Part shown: positions 1 through 10,627 of the stretch, piece by piece
Layout: each line of letters begins with the position of its first letter
Position numbering within the stretch: the stretch's first letter is position 1
Assembly: GCF_001439815.1 (NCBI RefSeq)
Contig: NZ_JYLM01000004.1
Coordinates: 310,001-374,000 of the forward strand
DNA from: Pseudomonas orientalis
Lineage (GTDB): Bacteria > Pseudomonadota > Gammaproteobacteria > Pseudomonadales > Pseudomonadaceae
Reading direction: 5' to 3'
Length of the DNA stretch: 64,000 bases
Translations under genes and position numbers: made by a program
The notes under the pieces: generated by a model
The model's database searches: none
The model's input: only the letters and a program-made list of their open reading frames with translations
What the model was told of the DNA's origin: nothing

Positions 1-39
1 ATGATAACGCAATGTTGGTGTGTGTCCGGCTGTTCTATG

Positions 40-993
40 TCACTTGGCTTGTAGCTTGCGCTCAATGGCTGCCATCAGCATTTCGCCGATGTTCGTGCCA
101 AATGCGTTATCAATCTCGCGAATACAGGTCGGGCTGGTGACGTTGATTTCCGTGAGGTTCTCACCAATTACGTCTAGTCCTACGAACAGCAGACCTTTTT
201 CGCGAAGAGTCGGGCCGACTTGAGCGGCGATCCAGCGATCCTTGTCCGACAGCGGCCGCGCTTCACCACGGCCACCGGCGGCCAGGTTGCCACGGGTCTC
301 GCCGGCCGCCGGGATCCGCGCCAGGCAGTAATCCACCGGCTCGCCGTCGATCATCAGGATGCGTTTGTCGCCGTCCTTGATCGCCGGCAGGTAGGCCTGG
401 CCCATGATCTGTTGGGTGCCCAGCGCGGTCAGGGTTTCCAGGATCACCGACAGGTTCGGGTCGCCCGCGCGGTGGCGGAAGATCGAGGTGCCGCCCATGC
501 CGTCCAGCGGCTTGAGGATCACATCGCCATGCTTGGCGGCGAACTCACGCAGCACGTCGGCGCGGCGGCTGACCACGGTCGGCGGCGTGCACTGCGGGAA
601 GAGGGTGGCGAACAGTTTTTCATTGCAGTCGCGCAGGCTTTGCGGCTTGTTGACGATCAACACGCCGGCGCGCTCGGCCTGCTCCAGCAGGTAGGTGGAA
701 TACACGAATTCCATGTCGAACGGCGGGTCCTTGCGCATCAGGATCACGTCCAGATCGCTCAGGGGGCTGTCGATTTCATCCTGCAGTTCGAACCACTTCC
801 CGGGGTTGGCGAATACCTGCAACGGGCGCATCCGCGCACGGGCTTCGCCATCGCCCTGGTAAAGGTCGCGCTGTTCCATATAGAACAGGGTCCAGCCGCG
901 GGCCTGGGCGGCCAGGAGCATGGCCAGCGAGCTGTCCTTTTTATAGGAAATGCTGGCAATAGGGTCCATGACAATGCCGACGCGAACGCTCAT
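40..993 (-). CDS. gshB: Glutathione synthetase
   Basis: This 317-residue cytosolic enzyme joins gamma-glutamylcysteine and glycine with ATP to make glutathione. The N-terminus (MSVRVGIVMDPI) and the ATP-grasp glycine-rich loop KPLDGMGGTS in the middle of the protein fit GshB, and the length is normal for the family. The start is supported by an AGAGGA ribosome site about 8 bases upstream. It is divergent from pilG, the same arrangement as in P. aeruginosa, where gshB adjoins the pilGHIJK-chp cluster. The 239-base gap to pilG must hold promoters for both directions, but I see no clear boxes there. Confidence 0.97.
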   Translation of the reverse strand: MSVRVGIVMDPIASISYKKDSSLAMLLAAQARGWTLFYMEQRDLYQGDGEARARMRPLQVFANPGKWFELQDEIDSPLSDLDVILMRKDPPFDMEFVYSTYLLEQAERAGVLIVNKPQSLRDCNEKLFATLFPQCTPPTVVSRRADVLREFAAKHGDVILKPLDGMGGTSIFRHRAGDPNLSVILETLTALGTQQIMGQAYLPAIKDGDKRILMIDGEPVDYCLARIPAAGETRGNLAAGGRGEARPLSDKDRWIAAQVGPTLREKGLLFVGLDVIGENLTEINVTSPTCIREIDNAFGTNIGEMLMAAIERKLQAK

Positions 994-1232
994 GGGTTAT
1001 TTCCTCTGGCAAATTGGGGCGCATAAAAGTGGCGTCAGAGTGGCGCTGCGGCTGTTGCGGGTCAAGGAAAAACCACCAGGCGGGCGCCTCGATAGATTGC
1101 GCCCGGAGACTGTGCTAAAAAGACTGCCACGGCGCAGCAGCCCTTGAATTCCAAGGCCTGCGGGGCTCATCCTGTGACACATCAGGCAGTACACACCGAA
1201 AACCGATTCGCTGTGGCGATGGTAGAGCAACT

Positions 1233-1640
1233 ATGGAACAGCATTCCAACGCCTTGAGAGTGATGGTGATCGACGATTCGAAAACGATCCGCCGCACCGC
1301 CGAGACGCTGTTGAAGAACATGGGGTGTGAGGTCATCACGGCCATCGACGGTTTCGATGCCCTGGCCCGGATCGTGGATCATCACCCGCACATTATCTTT
1401 GTCGACATCATGATGCCGCGCCTGGATGGTTACCAGACCTGTGCCCTGGTGAAGAACAACCCGGCGTTCAAGTCGATCCCGGTGATCATGCTGTCCTCCA
1501 GGGACGGCCTGTTCGACAAGGCCAAGGGGCGTACCGTGGGGGTCGATCAGTTTTTGACCAAGCCTTTCAGCAAGGAAGAACTGCTGGGTGCGATCAAGGC
1601 CTATGTGCCTGCCTTCGCCGCAGTAGAACAAGCACACTGA
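1233..1640 (+). CDS. pilG: Twitching motility response regulator PilG
   Basis: This 135-residue single-domain CheY-like receiver is one of the two output regulators of the Chp chemosensory system, which in Pseudomonas controls type IV pili and cAMP. The acidic pocket D14-D15, phospho-acceptor D58 (FVDIMMP) and C-terminal lysine (LTKPFSKEE) are intact. It starts the operon pilG-pilH-pilI-pilJ-chpA-chpC and is followed after 45 bases by pilH. PilG rather than PilH is assigned from its first position and the MEQHSNALRVMVIDDSKTIR N-terminus. Confidence 0.95.
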   Translation: MEQHSNALRVMVIDDSKTIRRTAETLLKNMGCEVITAIDGFDALARIVDHHPHIIFVDIMMPRLDGYQTCALVKNNPAFKSIPVIMLSSRDGLFDKAKGRTVGVDQFLTKPFSKEELLGAIKAYVPAFAAVEQAH

Positions 1641-1685
1641 CGCCGCCCCCGAGGGCCGGCGCCGACCAATGTAGTGGGGAAAACC

Positions 1686-2051
1686 ATGGCACGTGTTCTG
1701 ATCGTCGACGATTCGCCGACCGAAATGTACAAACTGACCGGCATGCTGGAAAAGCATGGCCACCAGGTATTGAAAGCCGAAAACGGCGCGGACGGCGTGG
1801 CCCTGGCCCGTCAGGAAAAACCCGATGCGGTGCTGATGGACATCGTGATGCCGGGCCTCAACGGCTTCCAGGCCACGCGCCAGTTGTCCAAGGAGCCGGA
1901 AACCAACGGCATCCCGATCATCATCATCACCACCAAGGACCAGGAAACCGACAAGATCTGGGGCGCACGCCAGGGCGCCAAGGACTACCTGACCAAGCCG
2001 GTGGACGAAGAAACCCTGATCGCCACGCTGAACAAGGTGCTGGCCGGTTGA
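1686..2051 (+). CDS. pilH: Twitching motility response regulator PilH
   Basis: This 121-residue CheY-like receiver is the second regulator of the Chp system, thought to act as a phosphate sink or pilus retraction regulator. D8-D9, phospho-acceptor D52 (VLMDIVMP) and the conserved lysine in YLTKPVDEE are present. I chose the ATG at 1686 (MARVLIVDDSPTE) over an upstream in-frame codon because it gives the usual PilH length and N-terminus. pilI follows 12 bases later. Confidence 0.95.
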   Translation: MARVLIVDDSPTEMYKLTGMLEKHGHQVLKAENGADGVALARQEKPDAVLMDIVMPGLNGFQATRQLSKEPETNGIPIIIITTKDQETDKIWGARQGAKDYLTKPVDEETLIATLNKVLAG

Positions 2052-2063
2052 CGGCACGCCATC

Positions 2064-2588
2064 ATGACCGAGTCGCAGACCGCCTTTGAGTTGCTGCTGG
2101 ACATCGACCGCCGCTGCCGCCTGCTGGCCGCCGACCTGCCGTCCCAGGAAACCCGCCTGCAACGCTGGAGCGGGATCGGCTTTCGCCTGGGGCAGCACTG
2201 GTATGTGGCGCCCATGGGTGAAGTCGCCGAGGTGTTGCATGAGCCGCGCTGCACCCTGATGCCCGGGGTTAAACCCTGGGTCAAGGGTGTGGCCAACCTG
2301 CGCGGGCGTTTGCTGCCGGTGATGGACCTGGGCGGGTTTCTCGGCCAGGCACTGTCCAGGGCGCGCAAGCAGCGGCGGGTGCTGGTGGTGGAATACAACG
2401 ATCTGTTTGTCGGGTTGCTGGTGGACGAGGTGGTGGGCATGCAACATTTTGCACTCGATGCGTGGCTGGCGAATGCCGCCTGCGGCGCGCCGTTTATCCA
2501 GGGCCAGTTCGATGGCGACCCGCAGTGGCAGGTCTTCAGCCCCTTCGCCCTGGCCCAGGCGCCGGGCTTTATGGATGTGGCCGCATGA
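2064..2588 (+). CDS. pilI: CheW-like adaptor PilI
   Basis: This 174-residue adaptor couples the pilus chemoreceptor PilJ to the kinase ChpA. A CheW domain fills most of the protein; recognisable parts are [34 protein letters not shown] and LLVDEVVGM. Its end overlaps the pilJ start by 4 bases, which points to translational coupling. Identity as PilI rather than ChpC rests on position between pilH and pilJ. Confidence 0.93.
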   Translation: MTESQTAFELLLDIDRRCRLLAADLPSQETRLQRWSGIGFRLGQHWYVAPMGEVAEVLHEPRCTLMPGVKPWVKGVANLRGRLLPVMDLGGFLGQALSRARKQRRVLVVEYNDLFVGLLVDEVVGMQHFALDAWLANAACGAPFIQGQFDGDPQWQVFSPFALAQAPGFMDVAA

Positions 2589-4636
2589 GCACCGTGATCA
2601 CGCCCAAGCCCCAGGCCGCCTCGCGCAGCCGCTCGCAGATCATCGTGCTGTTTATCGCACTGATCGTGTTCATCATGCTGTTGTTCGCCAACTTCGCGTA
2701 CCTCAACACCCAGTCCACCTACGACAAACAGTACATCGGCCACGCCGGCGAACTGCGGGTGCTGTCCCAGCGCATCGCCAAGAACGCCACAGAGGCCGCC
2801 GCCGGCAAGGCTGCCGCGTTCAAGCTGCTGGGCGAGGCGCGCAACGACTTTGCCCAGCGCTGGGGCTACCTGAAAAAAGGTGACCCGCAAACCGGCCTGC
2901 CGGCCGCACCCAGTGCCGTACGCGCCGAGATGCGCGCGGTGCAGACCGACTGGGAAGCCCTGCTGAAAAACACCGACGCCATTCTTGCCAGCGAACAGAC
3001 CGTACTGTCGTTGCACCAGGTGGCCGCCACCCTCGCCGAAACCGTGCCGCAGTTGCAGCTAGAGTCGGAAAAAGTCGTCGACATCCTGCTCCAGCGCGGC
3101 GCCCCCGCGAGCCAGGTGGCGCTGGCCCAGCGCCAGTCACTGCTGGCCGAGCGTATCCTGGGCGCGGTCAACACCGTGCTCGCCGGCGACGAAACCGCCG
3201 TGCAGGCCGCCGATGCCTTTGGTCGCGATGCCAATCGCTTTGGCGTGGTGCTAAACGGCATGCTCAACGGCAACCCCGGCCTGCGCATCACCCAGGTCGA
3301 AGACCCTGACGCCCGCGCGCGGCTGGGGGAAATTGCCGAACTGTTCGAGTTCGTCTCGGGTTCCGTGGATGAAATCCTCGAGACCTCGCCGCAGCTGTTT
3401 CAGGTACGCGCATCGGCGAGCCATATTTTCAACCTGTCGCAGACCCTGCTCGATGAAGCCTCGCACCTGGCCACCGGTTTCGAAAACCTGGCGGGCGGGC
3501 GCAGCCTGGATACCCTTGGCGGCTATGTGCTGGGCCTGCTGGCGCTGGCCTCGATCATCCTGATCGGCCTGGTGATGGTGCGCGAGACCAACCGCCAGCT
3601 GCGCGAAACCGCCGAGAAGAACGAGCGCAATCAGAACGCGATCATGCGTCTGCTGGATGAAATCGAAGACCTGGCCGACGGTGACCTGACCGTCACGGCC
3701 TCGGTCACCGAAGATTTCACCGGCACCATTGCCGATTCGATCAACTATTCGGTGGACCAACTGCGCGACCTGGTGGCCACCATCAACCTCACTGCCGGGC
3801 AAGTCGCCGGTGCGGTGCAGGAGACCCAGGCCACCGCCATGCACCTGGCCCAGGCCTCGGAGCATCAGGCCCAGCAGATCGCCGAAGCCTCCACCGCCAT
3901 CAACCAGATGGCCCAGTCCATCGACCAGGTGTCGGCCAACGCCGCCGAATCCTCGGCGGTGGCGGAGCGTTCGGTGGAGATTGCCAACAAGGGCAACGAG
4001 GTGGTGCACAACACCATCCACGGCATGGATAACATCCGCGAACAGATCCAGGACACCGCCAAGCGCATCAAGCGCCTGGGTGAATCGTCCCAGGAGATTG
4101 GCGACATCGTCAGCCTGATCGACGACATCGCCGACCAGACCAACATCCTCGCCCTGAACGCGGCCATCCAGGCGAGCATGGCCGGCGATGCCGGGCGCGG
4201 TTTCGCGGTGGTGGCCGATGAAGTGCAACGCCTGGCCGAGCGCTCGTCGGCCGCCACCCGGCAGATCGAAACCCTGGTGCGGGCGATCCAGGCCGATACC
4301 AACGAGGCGGTCATCTCCATGGAACAGACCACCACGGAAGTGGTGCGCGGCGCGCGGTTGGCCCAGGACGCCGGGGTGGCGCTGGAAGAGATCGAAGGCG
4401 TGTCGAAAACCCTGGCGGCGCTGATCCAGAGCATTTCCAATGCCGCGCAGCAGCAGACCTCGTCGGCGGGGCAGATTTCGCTGACGATGAATGTGATTCA
4501 GCAGATCACCACGCAGACGTCGTCGGGTTCCACGGCGACGGCCGAAAGCATTGGTAACCTGGCAAAAATGGCCAGTCAGTTGCGCAGGTCGGTGTCGGGG
4601 TTCACGCTCCCGCCGCCCAAGCAGGTAGATGATTGA
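2585..4636 (+). CDS. pilJ: Methyl-accepting chemotaxis-type receptor PilJ
   Basis: This 683-residue inner-membrane receptor senses input for the Chp system. It has one membrane helix at residues 19-42, a periplasmic region, a second helix near residues 302-325, a HAMP region and a C-terminal signalling domain containing the hairpin-tip sequence [19 protein letters not shown] followed by [18 protein letters not shown]. The length matches P. aeruginosa PilJ. The ATG at 2585 overlaps the pilI stop. In P. aeruginosa the methyltransferase gene pilK follows; here 177 bases containing a REPIN lead directly to chpA. Confidence 0.95.
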   Translation: MSTVITPKPQAASRSRSQIIVLFIALIVFIMLLFANFAYLNTQSTYDKQYIGHAGELRVLSQRIAKNATEAAAGKAAAFKLLGEARNDFAQRWGYLKKGDPQTGLPAAPSAVRAEMRAVQTDWEALLKNTDAILASEQTVLSLHQVAATLAETVPQLQLESEKVVDILLQRGAPASQVALAQRQSLLAERILGAVNTVLAGDETAVQAADAFGRDANRFGVVLNGMLNGNPGLRITQVEDPDARARLGEIAELFEFVSGSVDEILETSPQLFQVRASASHIFNLSQTLLDEASHLATGFENLAGGRSLDTLGGYVLGLLALASIILIGLVMVRETNRQLRETAEKNERNQNAIMRLLDEIEDLADGDLTVTASVTEDFTGTIADSINYSVDQLRDLVATINLTAGQVAGAVQETQATAMHLAQASEHQAQQIAEASTAINQMAQSIDQVSANAAESSAVAERSVEIANKGNEVVHNTIHGMDNIREQIQDTAKRIKRLGESSQEIGDIVSLIDDIADQTNILALNAAIQASMAGDAGRGFAVVADEVQRLAERSSAATRQIETLVRAIQADTNEAVISMEQTTTEVVRGARLAQDAGVALEEIEGVSKTLAALIQSISNAAQQQTSSAGQISLTMNVIQQITTQTSSGSTATAESIGNLAKMASQLRRSVSGFTLPPPKQVDD

Positions 4637-4667
4637 AATGCGCTCCAAAGATCACCACAGTCCAAAT

Positions 4668-4755
4668 ATGGGAGGGGGCTTGCCCCCGATAGCGGTCTGA
4701 CAGTCAAAAGTTGGTCGCCTGACACACCGCTATCGGGGGCAAGCCCCCTCCCACA
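4668..4755. repeat. REPIN, GTGGGAGG type
   Basis: Two inverted copies of the REP core (GGGGGCTTGCCCCCGATAGC and its complement) are separated by about 35 bases. It fills most of the gap between pilJ and chpA, where pilK lies in P. aeruginosa. The long stem could attenuate read-through or protect the 3' end of the pilGHIJ message. Confidence 0.9.
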
Positions 4756-4813
4756 CTTAATCTCCATGTGTTTCAAGAACACCAGCAACCCATGAATTCC
4801 AAGCGGAGCAGTT

Positions 4814-7800
4814 ATGGTTGATCGGCACGACTACGTGGCCCTCGAATGGGTCAAGGGCGACATTGCCGAAACCCTGAAGCAGGCCCGTTCGGCGCTGGAC
4901 GCCTACGTTGAAAACGGCGACGCCATTGATCAATGCCTGGCCGGTATCCACCAGGTGCACGGCGCGCTGCAGATGGTCGAGTTCTACGGCGCGGCGCTGC
5001 TGGCCGAAGAGATCGAAGCCCTGGCCCTGGCGTTGCAGGCCGGGCATGTCGGCCAGCGCGACGAAGGCATCCGCCTGCTGCAACAGGCCCTCGGCCAATT
5101 GCCGCTGTACCTGGACCGCGTGCACAGCGCCCGTCGCGACCTGCCGCTGGTGGTGTTGCCGTTGCTCAACGACCTGCGCAGCGCCCGCGGTGAAAGCCTG
5201 CTGTCGGAGACCAGCCTGTTCAGCCCGCAGCTGTTGACCATCGCGCCGCTGCCCGATGAGGCACTGGCCCAACGCACACCGCCGGACCTTCACCCGCAAC
5301 TGCGCCAATGGCACGCACTGCTGCAACAGGCCCTGGCCGGGTTGCTGCGCGAGGACCACGGCCCGAGCAACCTGGAAGACATGGCGCGGGTCTTCGCACG
5401 CCTGGAGGCGCTGTGCCAGGGCGCGCCGCTGTTGCCGTTGTGGCAGGTCGCCTCGGCGCTGGTCGAAGGCATGCTCACCGGGGTGATCGCCAACAGCCCG
5501 GCACTGCGCAGCCTGCTCAAGGCCAGCGGCAAGCAACTCAAGCGCCTGCTGGCCCAGGGCATCGGCGGGATCAACCAGGCGGCGCCGGATGAACTGCTCA
5601 AGAGCCTGCTGTTCTACGTCGCCAAAGTCACCCGGCCGACGCCGCGCATGCAAAGCCTTAAGGAACGCTACGGTCTGGACGAGGCCCTGCCCGACAGTGC
5701 CGTGGTCGATGCCGAACGTGCGCGCCTGGCCGGGCCGGACCGCAATGCCATGGGCTCGGTACTCGGCGCCTTGTGCGAGGAACTGGTACGGGTCAAGGAA
5801 CGCCTCGATCTGTTCGTGCGCAGCGACCGCCAGCACACCCAGGACCTTGACCCGCTGCTGGCACCGCTGCGGCAGATCGCCGACACCCTGGCGGTGCTCG
5901 GTTTCGGCCAGCCGCGCAAAGTCATCATCGACCAACTCGCCGTGGTACTGAGCCTGGTCCAGGGGCAGCGCGAACCCAGCGACGCCGTCTTGATGGACGT
6001 CGCCGGGGCGTTGCTCTATGTCGAGGCCACATTGGCCGGAATGGTCGGCACGGTCGAACCGCAAAGCCGCGAAGACAGCCGCCTGCCGACCACCGACCTG
6101 ACCCAGATCCACCAATTGGTGATCCGCGAATCCTGCCAGTGCCTGCGTCAGGCCAAGGAGTTGGTGATCGATTGCATCGAGGCCGACTGGGATCGCCAGC
6201 GCCTGGAATCCCTGCCTGAGCTGTTGAGCCAGGTGCGCGGTGCCCTGGCGATGATTCCACTGCCCCGCGCGGCGAGCCTGATGCGCGGGTGTACCGTTTA
6301 CGTCGATGAGCAGTTGATGGTCAACGATAATGCGCCCGACGAAGCGCCGCTGGCGCACTTTGCCGATGTGATCAGCAGCCTGGAATACTACCTGGAGCGC
6401 ATGCTCCAGGACCCCGACGCTGCGGGAGAAAGGGTGCTGGAACTGGCCACTCAGGCCTTGAGCGCGCTGGGCTACCTGCCGGTGGAAAAGCCCTGGCGCC
6501 AGGCATTGGCTGCGCCCGACAATGCCTTGGTCAGCGACACTGCGCCAAGCCAATCCCGATTCGATGCGCTGGCCAGTCCCACCTCGCGCCTCAACCCTCC
6601 GGCCCTGCAACGGCCGGGCAGTTTGCAGCCGCCCCCGTCCGATGAAGAGCCGATTGACGACGAGTTGCGCGAAGTCTTCCTCGAAGAGACCGATGAAGTC
6701 CTTCATGTGCTGCACCGTTATTTGCCCGACTGCGCGGACAAAACCGCCCAGAGCGAAATGCGCCGGGCCTTCCACACCTTGAAAGGCAGCGGCCGTATGG
6801 TCCGCGCCCTGGTCGTTGCCGAGCTGGCCTGGGCCGTGGAAAACCTGCTCAATCGCGTACTGGAGCGCAGCGTGGCGATCGGCCCCGAGGTGCGGCAGGT
6901 GCTGGATGAAGCGGTGGCGTTGCTGCCGGAGCTGATCGCCGACTTCGCCACCGGCCGACAGCGCCAGCGCGATGAGGTCGACGCCCTCGCTGCCCGCGCC
7001 CACGCCTTGGCCAGCGGCGCACAGGTAGCGGTTGCCGAACCGCACGACCCGATGCTGCTGGAGATCTTCCGCAACGAAGCCCAGAGCCATCTGGACAGCC
7101 TCAACCAGTTCCTGCAACAGGCCGCCGAACACGTGCCGCTGCAGGTTACCGATGAACTGCAACGCGCCCTGCACACCCTCAAAGGCAGCGCCTACATGGC
7201 CGGCGTATTGCCGATGGCCGAACTGGCGCGTCCCCTCGACCACCTGACCCGCGAATACAAGGCTCATCGTCTGCCACTGGACCTGGATGAAGTCGAGCTG
7301 TTGCTGGAAGCCGAAGGCGTGTTCCAGCGCGGGCTACGAGAGCTGGACAGCGAACCCCTGACGCCGATCAAGGGCGCGGCGCAGTTGATCAAGCGCACCC
7401 AAAGCCTGCTGGACCAACAGCTTGAAGCGCTGCTCAACGCCCCCGGCACGGGCCTGCGCATCAAGCGCGATCCGCACCTGATCACCAACTTCCTGGCCCA
7501 GGGCATGGACATTCTGCTCGACGCCGAAAACCTGCTGCGCCGCTGGCAGCAACACCCCGGCGAGCGCCAGGAGCTCACCGCGCTGCTGGACGAACTGACC
7601 ACCCTGGGGCAGGGCGCGCACCTTGCCGACCTGCACGCTATCGATCAACTGTGCGAAGCCTTGCTCGACCTGTATGGCGCGGTGGAAGAAAGCAGCCTGG
7701 CGGTCAGCGAGCGGTTTTTCCATGAGGCCGAGCAGGCCCATGAAGCGCTGATCACCATGCTCGACCAATTGGCCGCCGGGCAGGAAATCAGCCCGGCGAC

Positions 7801-10627
7801 GGCACGGGTACAGGCCCTGCGCGAATTGCTCGATGACGCACTCGATCCGTCCGCCACCGGCCTGATCAAACGTGACGGCAGCGGCGCCCCGAGTATCGCC
7901 GAGCTGGGCGCCGCGACCGAGCAACTGAGCCGGCACACGGCGCTGGACGACGAGATCGTCGACATCTTCCTTGAAGAGGCCGTGGATATCCTCGACAGCG
8001 CCGGGCAGTCCCTCAAGCGCTGGTTGCTGGAGCCCGATGGCATGGCGCCGTTGTCCTCGTTGCAGCGGGACTTGCACACCCTCAAGGGCGGCGCGCGCAT
8101 GGCCGAAATCGACGCGGTAGGCGATCTGGCCCAGGAGCTGGAATGCGTTTATGAGGGCCTGGTGGACCGTCGCTACAGCTACTCCACCGAGCTGTCCCAC
8201 ATGCTGATGGCCAGTCATGAACGGCTGGCCTTGCAACTTGAAGAACTGCACCGGCAGCAGCCCTTGAGCGACAGTGACGAGCTGGTCGCCAGGTTGCGTG
8301 AATGGCGCCAGAACAGTCTGCCGACGGCCCCGGTTGCAGCGCCGCAACCCTGGGGCGCCGACCCCGAACTGCTGGAGATTTTCCTCGAGGAAGCCGCCGA
8401 TATTCTCGACAGTTCAGGCAGTGCATTGCTGCGCTGGCAGGCCGAGCCCGGCAACCGCCAGGAAGTCGAAACCCTGCTGCGTGACCTGCACACCCTCAAG
8501 GGTGGCGCACGCATGGTCGAAATCGGCCCGATCGGCGACCTGGCCCACGAGCTGGAGTTTCTCTATGAGGGGCTGTCCGCCGGGCTGCTGGCGCCGTCGC
8601 CCGAACTGTTCGCACTGCTGCAGGGTTGCCACGACCGCCTGGCGCAGATGATCGATGCAGTGGCCGACGGGTTGCCGGTGGGCTCGGTGGACAAGCTGAT
8701 CGAGCGCATCAAAAGCCTGGTGCACCCAGGCGACGAGCCGGCGGTACCGGTAGCGTTGCCGGCGGGCAAGACGGACGCGGTGGTCGATCCGGCCGCCGAC
8801 ATGGTGAAGATATCCGCCGAACTGCTCGACGAGCTGGTCAACCTGGCCGGCGAAACCTCGATCTTCCGTGGCCGTATCGAGCAGCAGGTCAACGATGCGC
8901 GCACAGCGCTCACGGAGGTGGAAACCACCATCGAGCGCATGCGCGATCAACTGCGCCGCCTCGACAGCGAAACCCAGAGCGGTCTTTTCAGTCGCCAGCA
9001 CGCCGAGGCCGAGCGCCTGGGCTACGAGGAATTCGACCCGCTGGAGATGGACCGCCATTCGCAATTGCAGCAATTGTCCCGCGCCCTGTCCGAATCCGCC
9101 TCCGACTTGCTCGACCTCAAGGAAACCCTGGAGCGTCGCAACCAGGACGCCCATGACCTGCTGCAGCAACAGGCACGCATCAACACCCAATTGCAGGAAG
9201 GCCTGATGCGCACGCGCATGGTGCCGTTTGAGCGCATGCTGCCGCGCCTCAAGCGCATCGTGCGCCAGGTGGCCGGTGAGCTGGGCAAGGACGTGGAATT
9301 CGTGGTCGGCAATGCCGAGGGCGAGATGGACCGCAACGTGCTGGAGCGCATGGCGGCGCCGCTGGAACACATGCTGCGCAACGCCGTCGACCATGGTCTT
9401 GAGTCGCGCGAGGTGCGCCTGCAGGCGGGCAAGCCGGAGAAGGGCCGCATCAGCCTGGACCTGACCCACGAAGGCGGCGATATCGTCTTCGACATGCGCG
9501 ACGACGGTGCCGGTGTGCCCCTCGAAGCCGTGCGCCGCAAGGCGATCAAGCGTGGCCTGCTCGACCCCAATCAAGCCATCAGCGACCGCGACGTGCTGCA
9601 GTTCATCCTGCAGCCGGGGTTCTCCACGGCAGAGAAGATCACCCAGATTTCCGGGCGCGGCGTGGGCATGGACGTGGTGCATGAGGAAGTGCGCCAGCTC
9701 GGTGGCTCGATGGTGATCGACTCGATCCCGGGCGTGGGTGTGCATTTCAGGATTCGCCTGCCGTTTACCGTGTCGGTCAATCGCGCACTGATGGTGCAAT
9801 GCGCGGACGATCAGTATGCGATTGCGCTCAATACCATTGAGGGCCTGGTGCGTGTGCTGCCCCATGAATTGGCGGGGCACTACCAGCAGGATCCGCCGTG
9901 CTATGAATACGCCGGCCAACGCTACGAACTGTTCTACCTCGGTGACCTCTTGCACACCGTCAGTCGCCCCAGGTTGCTCGGCCAGTACCAGCCGGTGCCG
10001 GTGTTGCTGATGCACTGCAACGAGCGGCAGGTGGCGGTGCATGTGGATGCCATGGCGGGGACGCGCGAGATCGTGGTCAAGGGCCTGGGCCCCCAATTTG
10101 CCGGGGTGCAGGGCTTGTCCGGCGCGACGATCCTGGGCGATGGCCGTGTGGTACTGATTATCGACTTGTTGGCGCACATCCGCGCGCGGCCACCGGCGTT
10201 GCCGGCGCAGTCGGTGGACACGCCACTGACCCTCAACGACCCGCTGAAAAAACGCCCGCTGCTGGTACTGGTGGTGGACGATTCGGTCACCGTGCGCAAA
10301 GTCACCAGCCGCCTGCTGGAACGCAACGGCATGAACGTGCTCACCGCCAAGGACGGCATCGACGCCCTCGCGGTGCTTGAGGAGCACACCCCGGACCTGA
10401 TGCTGCTCGACATCGAAATGCCGCGCATGGACGGCTTCGAAGTGGCCATCCAGATCCGCAACGACCCGCGCCTGATGCGCCTGCCGATCATCATGATCAC
10501 CTCGCGCACCGGCCAAAAACACCGCGACCGCGCCATGGCCATCGGCGTCAACGACTACCTCGGCAAGCCGTACCAGGAGTCGGTGCTGCTGGAAAGCATT
10601 GCCTACTGGAGCAAGCCCCATGCTTGA
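4814..10627 (+). CDS. chpA: Hybrid chemotaxis histidine kinase ChpA
   Basis: This 1937-residue CheA-like kinase carries several phosphotransfer domains. A degenerate N-terminal Hpt-like segment (HQVHGALQM, about residue 44) is followed by four intact HTLKG motifs with histidines at residues 654, 787, 1088 and 1226, and a degenerate copy in between. The dimerisation and ATPase region follows, with HMLRNAVDHG near residue 1518, RDDGAGV and GRGVGMD. A CheW domain and a C-terminal receiver with phospho-acceptor D1866 (LLDIEMP) end the protein. P. aeruginosa ChpA is about 2470 residues, so this orthologue has fewer phosphotransfer modules. It overlaps chpC by 8 bases. Confidence 0.95.
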   Translation: MVDRHDYVALEWVKGDIAETLKQARSALDAYVENGDAIDQCLAGIHQVHGALQMVEFYGAALLAEEIEALALALQAGHVGQRDEGIRLLQQALGQLPLYLDRVHSARRDLPLVVLPLLNDLRSARGESLLSETSLFSPQLLTIAPLPDEALAQRTPPDLHPQLRQWHALLQQALAGLLREDHGPSNLEDMARVFARLEALCQGAPLLPLWQVASALVEGMLTGVIANSPALRSLLKASGKQLKRLLAQGIGGINQAAPDELLKSLLFYVAKVTRPTPRMQSLKERYGLDEALPDSAVVDAERARLAGPDRNAMGSVLGALCEELVRVKERLDLFVRSDRQHTQDLDPLLAPLRQIADTLAVLGFGQPRKVIIDQLAVVLSLVQGQREPSDAVLMDVAGALLYVEATLAGMVGTVEPQSREDSRLPTTDLTQIHQLVIRESCQCLRQAKELVIDCIEADWDRQRLESLPELLSQVRGALAMIPLPRAASLMRGCTVYVDEQLMVNDNAPDEAPLAHFADVISSLEYYLERMLQDPDAAGERVLELATQALSALGYLPVEKPWRQALAAPDNALVSDTAPSQSRFDALASPTSRLNPPALQRPGSLQPPPSDEEPIDDELREVFLEETDEVLHVLHRYLPDCADKTAQSEMRRAFHTLKGSGRMVRALVVAELAWAVENLLNRVLERSVAIGPEVRQVLDEAVALLPELIADFATGRQRQRDEVDALAARAHALASGAQVAVAEPHDPMLLEIFRNEAQSHLDSLNQFLQQAAEHVPLQVTDELQRALHTLKGSAYMAGVLPMAELARPLDHLTREYKAHRLPLDLDEVELLLEAEGVFQRGLRELDSEPLTPIKGAAQLIKRTQSLLDQQLEALLNAPGTGLRIKRDPHLITNFLAQGMDILLDAENLLRRWQQHPGERQELTALLDELTTLGQGAHLADLHAIDQLCEALLDLYGAVEESSLAVSERFFHEAEQAHEALITMLDQLAAGQEISPATARVQALRELLDDALDPSATGLIKRDGSGAPSIAELGAATEQLSRHTALDDEIVDIFLEEAVDILDSAGQSLKRWLLEPDGMAPLSSLQRDLHTLKGGARMAEIDAVGDLAQELECVYEGLVDRRYSYSTELSHMLMASHERLALQLEELHRQQPLSDSDELVARLREWRQNSLPTAPVAAPQPWGADPELLEIFLEEAADILDSSGSALLRWQAEPGNRQEVETLLRDLHTLKGGARMVEIGPIGDLAHELEFLYEGLSAGLLAPSPELFALLQGCHDRLAQMIDAVADGLPVGSVDKLIERIKSLVHPGDEPAVPVALPAGKTDAVVDPAADMVKISAELLDELVNLAGETSIFRGRIEQQVNDARTALTEVETTIERMRDQLRRLDSETQSGLFSRQHAEAERLGYEEFDPLEMDRHSQLQQLSRALSESASDLLDLKETLERRNQDAHDLLQQQARINTQLQEGLMRTRMVPFERMLPRLKRIVRQVAGELGKDVEFVVGNAEGEMDRNVLERMAAPLEHMLRNAVDHGLESREVRLQAGKPEKGRISLDLTHEGGDIVFDMRDDGAGVPLEAVRRKAIKRGLLDPNQAISDRDVLQFILQPGFSTAEKITQISGRGVGMDVVHEEVRQLGGSMVIDSIPGVGVHFRIRLPFTVSVNRALMVQCADDQYAIALNTIEGLVRVLPHELAGHYQQDPPCYEYAGQRYELFYLGDLLHTVSRPRLLGQYQPVPVLLMHCNERQVAVHVDAMAGTREIVVKGLGPQFAGVQGLSGATILGDGRVVLIIDLLAHIRARPPALPAQSVDTPLTLNDPLKKRPLLVLVVDDSVTVRKVTSRLLERNGMNVLTAKDGIDALAVLEEHTPDLMLLDIEMPRMDGFEVAIQIRNDPRLMRLPIIMITSRTGQKHRDRAMAIGVNDYLGKPYQESVLLESIAYWSKPHA

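Noticed and set aside
1..39. Start of a neighbouring gene left of gshB
   Set aside because: Only 39 bases are available and no start or stop in a convincing context can be read.
4757..7267. Long minus-strand open frame of 836 codons opposite chpA
   Set aside because: It mirrors the codon bias of chpA, has low-complexity Q/G/H/R-rich sequence and no recognisable motif; a shadow of a high-GC gene.
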